A stretch of 64,000 nt of DNA from Glandiceps talaboti (lineage: Eukaryota; Hemichordata; Enteropneusta; Spengelidae): NCBI RefSeq assembly GCF_964340395.1, contig NC_135562.1, positions 17,692,985-17,756,984 of the forward strand, read 5' to 3'. This document shows positions 58,201 through 64,000 of this stretch, piece after piece. The notes beneath the pieces were generated by a model. The model worked only from the letters and a program-made list of their open reading frames with translations. It was not told the origin of the DNA and ran no database searches. The position numbers and the translations under genes were made by a program. Within the stretch, counting starts at the first letter, position 1, and every line of letters starts with the position of its first letter.

Positions 58201-61200
58201 AAAATATCAGAATATGGGTATATAGGTATGAAAACCAGAAAAAGCAAATGGCACAGTGGTACAACTGATAAAAGATTATTTTGTAACATTCAGTTTGCAG
58301 GCTTTGTCCAAAAATCTACTTTATCACGAAGTTCTAAACTACATAACCTTCATCAAATTATGCTGCGTATTAATTATTAAACATAATTTTGCATTGTAAC
58401 AGGAACATGTACACCAAATACAAAGACAACCATCCATGCAGTTTTGATTTTACTGTTTGTGTTTTTGCATTTTGAGTTGCTTACACACACATATAATATA
58501 CATGCATACATACATACATACATACATACATACATACATACATACATGCATACATGCATACACACATACATACATACATACATACTACATACATACATAC
58601 ATACATACTATATACATACATACATACATGCATTCATGCATGCATGCATGCATGCATACATACATGCATGATGCATGCATGCATGCATGCATGCATACAT
58701 ACATACATACATACATACATACATACATACATACATACATACATACATACATACATGTACACACACACACATACACACACACACAAACACATACTGACAG
58801 ACAATTTACTATGACTATAGCACTACTGAAACACTGTTCCGTTGTGCTACAATTTTTATGGGGTTCTGGTGTGTTCTGTATTGTTTTGTTTTGCTGTTTT
58901 TAATCAAACTGTTGTGAGTTTATGATGTGATGTGCTTGGCATTTTTTTGTGTATTTTTTCTCTGAATCATGTTTTTAAATTTTGTGAGTTGTTATGTGCA
59001 GACTGTGTGTTGTGTAATGGTCTTTAAAAAATAAATCATTATTATTATTATCATTATTAAATGTGTGTTACTCACAGTCGCTTTAGAGATTTCAGGTTAC
59101 TAAACGTTCCTGGTCGTATCAAACTTAGTTGGTTATTGTGGAGGAATCTATGAAATGATGAAACAAATACATTATTATTAGAACATGTCAATAGTTGACT
59201 TTCATGACATTTTTGTGACCCTCAGTGGACTAAGCATGCCAAGTGTCATTTTTGAATACATTTTACATGAAATTGTAAGCATGCCATCCAACTGCTGTGT
59301 TCCCATATTGCCAAGATATATCTCTTCCAAGGGCAAAGATATACATTTTATTGGTTTCCAAAGTGAGCTAAGAAATTGAAAAAAAAAATGAAAATTCTCA
59401 TTTGGAGCAAGTACATGTAGTGTCTTTGAATGCCTCCAGGAATGTTCAGATGTAGGTCACATAAAGGTCAAGAAAGCCGTGAACTTCGGTCATAACCTGT
59501 TTCCTAGCTGTGGCTTGGCCATCACTTTCTAAACCTACTAATAATAGTACAAATGTATTTGTAGAAAGGGAAATGCTTACAAGGTATTTGAATAAACTTT
59601 AGGTTCTGATTCTAAATTGTGCGCGGTTGCCAAGATACCAAATTCAAACTATTTCACCTTCATTGTCCTAGCAGGGTTCACTGTTACTTCATGGGACTTG
59701 GCAGATGTGCATATGTGTTACATGAATAATGAATATGCATGAACCCCTAAGCTTGCATTACAGATAATCATGAATATTCATTGTTCATCTAATGCACACA
59801 TCCATGTATAATTTCTTAGCACTTTGCCCGTATTATAAGGACCTTTGAAGTGAATTATTGCCAAGGTGGTTTTGTTTAAACCCTTCCTCTAATAGGTTCA
59901 TTTCACTTTTGAATTCTCATAATGTAATATTTTGATAATTCTGCTTCATTTATTTGCACTGAAAACTAGAGTGTAATCTCTCTCTTAGTCTGTAAGGTAC
60001 ACCGTGACAGGGCGCCCTCACACATCGGCCAACCCCTTATCTCCCTCTCTGAACTGAAATGATTGCAACATTGTTTGCTTTTTGGACATGTCATCTTACT
60101 GTTTTGAAATTAATTGATTAATACATTTGGAGAATTTAAGTCCTATAAAGGCAAGATGCCCACTATGAGAACAATGACTAAAAGAGAGTTTCAATTTGCT
60201 GTTTCTTGGTAATCACACAATACTTGTGTAATGTGAAATCATGAAATGAATCTCCAAAACCCAAAGTTTCTGAAAGTACATCTATTTCCTGAAACGGTGT
60301 TCTCCATTTACAGCTGTGGACATCCAAGTGTGTGAATCTCCTTCTGTAACTAGTCAGACTAAACTGAGTGTATAAGGTAGATTTTAGTCAGTAAATGACA
60401 AGTGGAATCTTACTACTTTTAGTATACTTGCTGTGTTGAATAGCCAAGTTTTTTATACCAACTTGGACCAAGAAGTACAGCTATGACTTCAGAAGATGTC
60501 CTTATCTTATTTTTGTAAGACGAATTAATTACTGTAACAAAGCTGGCTGAGGACCACCTTGGCTTTGAAACTACTTTTAAAAGGAAGTGGTGTCCTGTTG
60601 TTTTGAAAACATTGTGTCAAATTTTATGAATGAAATCTATCTGTACAATCAACTTAGTAAAACTAGTTAACAGTGGCATTCCATACACTTGCCTGTCCAC
60701 AGCTGTAAAGGAAGTCAGTAGGTAGCCAGGTTTCTGTTATCATTACTGTAATAATTGGTCAGAATTAATAAATTTGATGATATCAAAATGTAATGATGAT
60801 TTACTCGTTAATAAAAGGAGAGTGCAATTTAAATCAGTTATCTTCTGATCTCTATCTCCCATTATCTCACTGATAAACAGTAAACAGTTACAGCAGGACT
60901 CAAGAATATCTTTTCAACCTCAGGCCACCAATTTCAATCAGGTTAACAGCTGGCTACAGGCAGGCACTAACAGTTCAGTGCTAACACTAAGCTGACACTA
61001 TCACCTCACCAGCATGTGTTAGCGAATGAAAGGTTAACGCCTGCGTGAGTCCTATGTTAACACCAGGCTAGCTCAGTGCTAACATCAGGTTGGTACTAAC
61101 ATCTCTCCAACATGTGCTAACAACTGAAAGGTAAATTCCTGCACAAGTCCTACGTTATCACCAGGCTAGCTCAGTGCTAATACCTAACCAGTATGTTAGC

Positions 61201-63215
61201 AACTGGAAGGTTTATGCCTACACTAGCCATACATGTATGTTATCACAAGGCCAGGCTCTGAGGCTGAGGCTGAGTGCTAACAATTTGATACACAAACACT
61301 GCACCACCATACATGATGTATGTGTTAGCAACTAGAAGAGTTAATAACTGCACCAGCCCTCTGTTAACGCCAGACTAGCTTAGTTGTAACAGTAACACCA
61401 GGCTGGTAATAATAACAGTAACACCTCAACAGCATGTGTTAATCCTTGGAATGGTTAACGCCTACACCAGCCTAATGTGTGTCACCACCATTTGTTGATT
61501 GAATGATTCATGACTGCACTTGGCTGGCTAGCTAACATGTAGTACATAAAGTTGACACTTGTGTAGAAAATTGGAAAGAAAAACAAGGCTAGCCCGGTGT
61601 TAACATCTGGCTATTAACACCAAGGCTGACAGAGATTCGTATTTTTATACAACAACAACAACAGATTAGCCCAGTGTCAAATTAACATCAAACTGACATC
61701 AAACTAATTGTAAAGGGATTCTTAATGGGCTAAATTATATATCTTCAAATTCTGTACTTTCAGAAGTAATACAATCCATGAATTTAAAAAAAAAATAAAC
61801 CAATTCACAAAGACTGATTAGTGCATGAAGGATAGCTGCTAGGAGGGTAGGATGAAGGCTTTGACAAATGGAATACACTGTACACTTACAGTCGTTCCAT
61901 GGATGGTAGATCACTAAATGTATCGGGTTCTAGGTGTTGTAAATTGTTAAAATAGAGGTAAAGCTGTTCTAGAGATTCTAGGCCATTAAATGCATCACTT
62001 TCTATCTCTTCTATCTCATTTTTGTAGAGGTATCTGTGGAAAAAATAAAAAATAATGTCACATAAGACCAAAGTAGAAGACAGAGTCTGAGAGAATTATC
62101 TTATATATGATGTTTTGATATAAAACTAGATCATTTATTACAGCAAAGCTTACAGTAGTCTAGTTCCTATACAACGTGTTACGATTACAACCATCATCTC
62201 TACTCATGTAGGCAAATTCGTTATTCTAGCACAGAAATCTGTGCTACCCTTACTGGGTGAAGGGTAAATGACACATGTCAGAAGTAATCCATTACAAATT
62301 GACAGGCAGTTGCAATTGGTTTTCTCCTGTAGACAATTGCTCATTAACCGAACTCCACCTCTCCAGTCTGAAACTAAAATCATGTGGGGATGCGATAACA
62401 TGATCACGTTTATATGAACACTGTTGGGTGGGGGGGGGGGGGGGGGGGGGGGGGTAGCACAGATTTCTGTGTTAGAATGAAGACTTTCCCTATACGTGAA
62501 TGGAGATGATTGCAGTAATCGTAATGCATCCTTTTGGAACTAGACTGAGCAAAGGTCTACAGAAAACAATCATATGATCAAGTGGTGCATGACTTTTTAC
62601 TATGGTCTCCCCTCCTCACGCCTAAGATTTCTCCCATGTTTTTTAATGTGTGTTTCCGATAACCGGACCAACCCTTGTTTAAACCACCAACCCTAAACAT
62701 TTTTTAAACATTTAAAACAAAACGATAAGAAATTCTTTGTCTTCTTGACCTTCATGTATGTCTGTTTTCTTTCCAAGTGATGCCTGTACATTTTCATCAC
62801 AGAAGGGGTATTCTGGCCAACATTCCATTTGTTTTTGGGTCGAAGCGATATTTTTCAAAAACAAAAACAATTACAAAGATAAAATAAATAAAACATAACA
62901 AATCCTGACCTACCTACCCTATTTTTTGAGGCCATGTTATCGGAGAACACAATTTTTTATCGCCTAAAGAAACTTTGGCCAAAAAGCCCATGCAAATTCT
63001 TATTTTTTTTTTTTTTAATTTGCATACAAGCACCACCTTTCAATTGTTCCCCTTTTTTAAAATTTACTTACAGATATTTCAGATTGTCGAGACCTTGAAA
63101 GGCTCCATTGGCAATTCTCTTGATATTGTTATTATTAAGTAGCAATGTGTTAAGATCTGGTAAATATTGGAAAGATCCTGGTGGGACATCTTCAATTCTG
63201 TTGAAACGTAGATCT
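37224..63215 (-). CDS. PXDN: Peroxidasin (5' exons lie beyond the window)
   Basis: Fifteen minus-strand exons join with matching phases into a peroxidasin: a secreted multidomain haem peroxidase of basement membrane that makes hypobromous acid and so forms sulfilimine cross-links in collagen IV. Order: five LRRs, LRRCT, Ig1-Ig4, linker with [10 protein letters not shown] and [13 protein letters not shown], peroxidase domain, RSKR basic site, coil, stop. In the peroxidase: distal His with ester Asp in QFVDHDLDF, calcium loop TSYIDAS, catalytic Arg and ester Glu in GDHRANEQ (Gln where myeloperoxidase has Met, as in other peroxidasins), proximal His in FRFGHG, and [13 protein letters not shown] introns are phase 2 and most Ig junctions phase 1. 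The C-terminal VWC domain of vertebrate peroxidasin is missing. Signal peptide and LRRNT are not in the window. The gene covers at least 26 kb, its introns are full of foldback elements and repeats, and it converges on the WSCD-like gene. Confidence 0.95.
37931..38208 (-). CDS. PXDN: Peroxidasin exon: convertase-like site and coil start
   Basis: 278 nt, not obvious as an open frame because it lacks an early Met. Acceptor GTCACCAG, donor GTACGA. The split codon G + AC gives Asp, so the protein reads [13 protein letters not shown] as in peroxidasins. It then has IFRSKRSEQ, a furin-type RxKR site where the human protein has its convertase site. A basic, Ser/Thr/Lys-rich stretch follows, then [20 protein letters not shown], the start of a leucine-heptad coil. 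Confidence 0.87.
38576..38660. repeat. Partial copy of the TTTCCTGGAGTG MITE family
   Basis: GGGAAAATAGTGATATTTTCA, GGGTTCTGACTTCTGGAAAG and ACATTTCATAATTTTACATCACC resemble the left arm of the elements at 39033 and 43305. Only one arm is clear. Confidence 0.5.
38761..38969 (-). CDS. PXDN: Peroxidasin exon: end of the peroxidase domain
   Basis: 209 nt. [40 protein letters not shown], then LRVWTDCCE. Highly conserved end of the catalytic domain. Acceptor GTGTAG, donor GTTAGT. Confidence 0.93.
39033..39460. mobile_element. MITE with long terminal inverted repeats, copy 1
   Basis: The left end ACTCCCAGGAAATAGAGGTA, with TTTTCATAAACTTTGGGTTC, is mirrored at the right end by GAACCCAAAATTTATTAAAA and TACCTCTATTTCCTGGAGT. 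~420 bp, no coding capacity, in a peroxidasin intron. The inner part is also partly palindromic around ATGAATATTCA words. Confidence 0.75.
40743..42387 (-). CDS. PXDN: Peroxidasin exon: peroxidase catalytic domain
   Basis: A single 1645 nt exon for nearly the whole animal haem-peroxidase domain; vertebrate peroxidasin also has one large exon here. Key residues (minus strand): distal His codon at 42005-42007 within QFVDHDLDF; calcium motif [13 protein letters not shown]; catalytic Arg and haem-ester Glu in GDHRANEQ near 41550; proximal His codon at 41264-41266 in [10 protein letters not shown]; Asn in [10 protein letters not shown]. All expected catalytic residues are present, so an active enzyme is predicted. 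It ends NGDR with the Arg codon split (AG + G). Confidence 0.95.
43305..43725. mobile_element. MITE with long terminal inverted repeats, copy 2
   Basis: Left CACTCCAGGAAATAGAGACA, right TGCATTTCCTGGAGTGGC. Arms of ~70 bp include CTGGAGAGTCATTTCA and its inverse. A TATCTTTGCTGTG block is mirrored by CACAGCAAAGATATC inside, so the element is almost a full palindrome. Same family as 39033-39460. Confidence 0.78.
43802..44071 (-). CDS. PXDN: Peroxidasin exon: linker between Ig4 and peroxidase
   Basis: 270 nt. [54 protein letters not shown]. This region is conserved among peroxidasins and leads into the catalytic domain. Acceptor TCTGTTAG, donor GTTAGT. Confidence 0.9.
44385..45260 (+). pseudogene. 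LINE 3' end (CR1/L2-like reverse transcriptase C-terminus)
   Basis: Plus-strand remnant inside a peroxidasin intron, antisense to the gene. It reads [16 protein letters not shown], then [16 protein letters not shown], then [36 protein letters not shown] and KLDYGKALL, and further on YTPPRSLRS and [17 protein letters not shown] in shifted frames. This is the thumb and C-terminal part of CR1/L2-clade reverse transcriptases. It ends in an ATTGATTGATTGAAA tail typical of such 3' ends. Several frameshifts: inactive. Confidence 0.82.
46618..46826. mobile_element. Palindromic MITE, ~85 bp arms
   Basis: Left arm (to ~46705) contains ATAATCCCACGAAATCAATG and TATGATTCCACAGAC. The right arm (from ~46739) is the near-exact reverse complement, with GTCTGTGGAATCATA and CATTGATTTCATGGGATTAT. 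The loop is only ~35 bp. In the intron between the Ig4 and linker exons of peroxidasin. Confidence 0.8.
46960..47095. repeat. CA-rich repeat with TTGTGCCA tail
   Basis: Contains AATCGATCCAGCAGTTTCTC, a CACACA microsatellite, ACCATGCCTA and ACAGTTGTGCC. A diverged copy of the family at 15540-15830. Confidence 0.65.
47243..47512 (-). CDS. PXDN: Peroxidasin exon: complete Ig4
   Basis: 270 nt. [74 protein letters not shown]. Acceptor TTTCTCCAG, donor GTAAGT. A longer open frame over the same bases in another phase is a shadow. Confidence 0.92.
48021..48182 (-). CDS. PXDN: Peroxidasin exon: Ig3, second half
   Basis: 162 nt. [20 protein letters not shown], then [20 protein letters not shown] and a strand LSVSR. 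Acceptor TTCAATAG, donor GTATGT, phase 1 to 1. Confidence 0.9.
48516..49435. mobile_element. ~0.9 kb foldback element with internal tandem repeats
   Basis: Outer arms of ~120 bp (48516-48640 and 49308-49435) are inverted copies of each other: AGCAAGTTTCTCTATTGATC on the left, GATCAATAGAGAAACTTGCT on the right. An inner pair AGTGTAAAAGTATACTGTTTC / GAAACAGTATACTCTTACACT flanks the centre near 49020. In the left arm a 65 bp unit is repeated four times (48719-48978). The right arm carries a single inverted copy. Lies in a peroxidasin intron. Confidence 0.82.
48719..48978. repeat. 65 bp tandem repeat, four copies
   Basis: Units start at 48719, 48784, 48849 and 48914 with ACAATGAGTAACA(C/T)TGAAG. 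They contain CTTTCTCTATGTG and TTTATAGCATTCA. Copies 2 and 3 are nearly identical. Confidence 0.92.
49763..49879 (-). CDS. PXDN: Peroxidasin exon: Ig3, first half
   Basis: 117 nt. [38 protein letters not shown]. Donor GTAAAA is weak after the last G but keeps the phase. The next exon begins with the expected [11 protein letters not shown]. Confidence 0.88.
50395..50520. repeat. CCTAAGGGGCCTTGTC repeat
   Basis: CCGGAAAATACTCATGACC, CTAAGGGGCCTTGTCAGTAC and GACTAAGGGCC, related (inverted outer part) to 6478-6570. Short foldback-like unit in a peroxidasin intron. Confidence 0.6.
50706..50975 (-). CDS. PXDN: Peroxidasin exon: complete Ig2
   Basis: 270 nt between TTTTTTACAG and GTAGGT, phase 1 to phase 1. 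[39 protein letters not shown], then [20 protein letters not shown] whole I-set Ig domain in one exon. Confidence 0.9.
   Translation of the reverse strand, partial: VGPLLPTDRKILKSEKVKAQFYTAVLLAIQDLLLYGKSTIKSYQKTNVIASLPVDHYKYLTYEDAMKGRISVRQSTVWIASLLVLDSLC
51450..51545. repeat. Dispersed repeat GACAGGGCGCCCTCACAC
   Basis: TCTGTAAGGTATGCTATGAC and AGGGCGCCCTCACAC recur near 59990-60030. In this copy AGGTCTCCTCGCTCTGA-like and CTCACAGG words make a GC-richer hairpin. No gene. Confidence 0.55.
52679..52893. repeat. 41 bp tandem repeat, five copies
   Basis: Unit contains AATCTAGATGTTACACTGCT and ACACTGGGAGGTCTATGAAA. Phase markers (CTAG) lie 41 bp apart at about 52685, 52726, 52767, 52808, 52849 and 52890. 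Confidence 0.92.
52945..53008. repeat. (GATT)n/(GGTT)n microsatellite
   Basis: GATT units with a short GGTT patch. May mark the 3' tail of a lost LINE insertion, like the ATTG tail at 45260. Confidence 0.85.
53566..53738 (-). CDS. PXDN: Peroxidasin exon: Ig1, second half
   Basis: 173 nt. [20 protein letters not shown], then [20 protein letters not shown] and [10 protein letters not shown] weaker donor (GTGAGC) lies 9 nt upstream in the same phase. The GTAAGT used here gives GEPSRPAF at the join, which fits the family better. Confidence 0.9.
53898..54055. repeat. ~50-55 bp tandem repeat, three copies
   Basis: Three units of CACTCGCAGTACGGTGGCAT-like sequence, then CTCTGATAGCAAGTTTTTCTC and CATATGA. 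In a peroxidasin intron just beyond the Ig1b exon. Confidence 0.85.
54310..54450. repeat. TTAACACTGGGCTGG minisatellite fragment
   Basis: AGTAACACTGGGCTGGCACTA, TATGTTAGCAACTGGGTGGG and AAATGTTAACACTTAGCTAG. Short copy of the 60930-61710 family. Confidence 0.65.
56598..56715 (-). CDS. PXDN: Peroxidasin exon: Ig1, first half
   Basis: 118 nt between ATTTCAG and GTAAGT. It reads [20 protein letters not shown], then [18 protein letters not shown]. It has the first Ig cysteine and the core Trp. The intron splits Ig1 in phase 2. Confidence 0.9.
57681..57739. repeat. 29 bp tandem duplication
   Basis: Two exact copies of a unit containing TGACTTTTAAAGCGACCTGT and CCTTTTTA. Confidence 0.9.
57974..58143 (-). 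CDS. PXDN: Peroxidasin exon: LRRCT capping domain
   Basis: 170 nt. It reads [20 protein letters not shown] and, later, [18 protein letters not shown] and VEELDC. The CDC...W...C pattern is an LRRCT. Phase changes here from 2 to 1, the usual switch from LRR to Ig exons. Confidence 0.9.
58500..58800. repeat. (CATA)n/(CATG)n/(CA)n microsatellite
   Basis: About 300 bp of CATA units with CATG clusters, ending in CA and CAGA and followed by CTATAGCACTACTGAAAC and GTTGTGCTA. So it is the expanded microsatellite of another copy of the 15540-15830 family. Open frames across it are artefacts. Confidence 0.93.
59076..59147 (-). CDS. PXDN: Peroxidasin exon: one leucine-rich repeat
   Basis: 72 nt = one [23 protein letters not shown], between acceptor TTTCATAG and donor GTGAGT. 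Its length is half that of the two preceding LRR exons, so those may be fusions, or this one may keep the ancestral size. Confidence 0.88.
59560..60305. mobile_element. MITE family copy 3 with a nested insertion
   Basis: Left: GGAAATGCTTACAAGGTATT and AATAAACTTTAGGTTCTGAT. Right: GAAATCATGAAATGAATCTC, CAAAACCCAAAGTTTCTGAA and TCTATTTCCTGAAACGGTG. The arms match those at 39033 and 43305, but the element is ~745 bp, because a block with GACAGGGCGCCCTCACAC (near 60005) interrupts it. Confidence 0.65.
60536..60670. repeat. Dispersed repeat shared with 11400-11535
   Basis: GACCACCTTGGCTTTGAAAC, AGTGGTGTCCTGTTGTTTTG and AAAACATTGTGTCAA match, with changes, the stretch near 11410-11480. Confidence 0.6.
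60930..61710. repeat. ~95-100 bp minisatellite (CCAGGCTAGCTCAGTGCTAAC family)
   Basis: About seven degenerate units. Each has CTATGTTAACACCAGGCTAG, CTCAGTGCTAACA, then CACCTCACCAGCATGTGTTA and GCAACTGAAAGGTTAA. In the intron between two LRR exons. Related sequence lies at 32410-32870 and 54310-54450. Confidence 0.8.
61890..62033 (-). CDS. PXDN: Peroxidasin exon: two leucine-rich repeats
   Basis: 144 nt, again exactly two LRRs: [15 protein letters not shown] and [19 protein letters not shown]. Acceptor TTCCACAG, donor GTAAGT. The split Leu codon (CT + A) is shared by all LRR junctions here. Confidence 0.9.
62150..62560. mobile_element. Foldback element with poly-G at its centre
   Basis: Arms 62150-62258 and 62454-62560 are inverted: TTCTAGCACAGAAATCTGTG against CACAGATTTCTGTGTTAGAA, with ACGATTACAACCATCATCTC against GAGATGATTGCAGTAATCGT further out. 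~195 bp loop, no coding capacity. Lies in the intron between the two 144 nt LRR exons. Confidence 0.78.
62430..62454. repeat. 25 bp poly-G tract
   Basis: Twenty-five consecutive G on the plus strand (poly-C in the peroxidasin transcript) directly against one arm of the foldback element. It can form quadruplex structure and is a likely site of length error in assemblies. Confidence 0.9.
63072..63215 (-). CDS. PXDN: Peroxidasin exon: two leucine-rich repeats
   Basis: 144 nt = two 24-residue LRRs in one exon, phase 2 at both ends. It reads [15 protein letters not shown] and [19 protein letters not shown]. Acceptor TTCTACAG, donor GTAAGT. First peroxidasin exon visible in the window. Confidence 0.9.
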
Positions 63216-64000
63216 CTGTAGAAGAACAAACAAGAAAGACAAACGGTGAATAGGTGAACTACACATATATAGCTGCAACTGAAACATTTTTTGAACGGTA
63301 CCAGTGGCCAACTCTGGTAGGGGTGTGTGGCCAGTGCTGGAAACCCCAGGTCCCATTTTAGACTCACTTTGACCAAAAATCAATACACCATTTTAGACCA
63401 TTAGAGGTTTTTCAAAAGATCAAAGTTTAGACCTAAATACATTTTCCTTAGGAGGCAACATCTTGGGACAATTAATGGCAGTTATGATTTGGTAAAGGAC
63501 AATGGACTGCATTTTAGACCAAGCAAAATAAAAAATAATGGAAAGTGGACCCTGTTTTAGACTCTTCAGCTCGAAAACAAACAGCCCCCATTTTAGACCA
63601 ATGGGCTAGAAAACGCACCTCAAAGGGCGGCACATATATACGTATTCTCATATAAGGGGAGTAGCCCCCTACCCCCACCCCCACCCTGGGCTGTGGGTAT
63701 ACATGTATGTACATGTACTGCTGGTAGTGGTGTGGCTGTACACATCATATGACACAATAAATTCAATCAAATAAGATATTTTTTTAACACTTTTGGTGTA
63801 AATTATGGCTTTTATTGAGGGGAAGTTAGGGTACATGATAATCTGGATGCCAACATGTACTATGTACAAGATCTGCTTCAGAAAATACACCGTAACAACA
63901 TGCACCTCCAAAACGTCACATGAAAATGTTTATATAATGTAATTTTATATGCAACGATGCTACACTGCAGTATAATGTTATCATTCTGAGCTTTACAATT
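63216..64000 (-). other. Peroxidasin intron to the window edge
   Basis: No further LRR or LRRNT exon seen. 63340-63600 holds about six scattered CATTTTAGACC words, and a (CCCCCA)-rich patch lies near 63670. Confidence 0.6.

Noticed and set aside
58444-58903. Open frames of HTYI/CMYV type
   Set aside because: Translation of the CATA/CATG/CA microsatellite.

Overview
This window is animal nuclear DNA, not prokaryotic. Its genes are split into short exons bounded by GT...AG sites with matching phases. It is AT-rich and full of microsatellites, foldback elements and LINE remnants. The gene families (peroxidasin, galactose 3-O-sulfotransferase, WSC-domain-type sulfotransferase, MAM) and the dispersed repeats suggest a marine invertebrate, perhaps an amphioxus, hemichordate or lophotrochozoan. 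I cannot fix the species from sequence alone.

Layout. (1) 1-3.4 kb: repeat-rich, no gene seen. (2) 3.4-3.6 kb: a broken reverse-transcriptase fragment. (3) 3.8-6.3 kb, minus: three exons that together encode one complete MAM domain and a stop codon. Its 5' exons were not found. (4) 7.9-9.0 kb, minus: a Gal3ST-family carbohydrate sulfotransferase, catalytic domain in one exon. (5) 9-26.7 kb: intergenic, dominated by dispersed and tandem repeats, including three tandem copies of a ~1.2 kb unit. (6) 26.75-31.3 kb, plus: three exons of a WSCD-like sulfotransferase, carrying both PAPS-binding motifs and the stop. (7) 31.3-37.2 kb: intergenic. (8) 37.2 kb to beyond 63.2 kb, minus: the 3' two-thirds or more of a peroxidasin gene: five LRRs, LRRCT, four Ig domains, a linker, an animal haem-peroxidase domain, a basic convertase-like site and a leucine-heptad coil, then a stop with no VWC domain. 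Its signal peptide and LRRNT lie past the right edge.

All predicted products act in the secretory pathway or extracellular matrix: two Golgi-type sulfotransferases, a MAM protein and a matrix peroxidase. This is the character of the neighbourhood, not evidence of a joint pathway. Exon joins were checked by reading phase and by codon continuity across each junction. The last peroxidasin exon is also supported by a leucine heptad that stays in register across the splice. The peroxidasin introns hold several foldback/MITE-like palindromes and a LINE 3' end. I saw no CRISPR array, tRNA, rRNA or prokaryote-style defence system.
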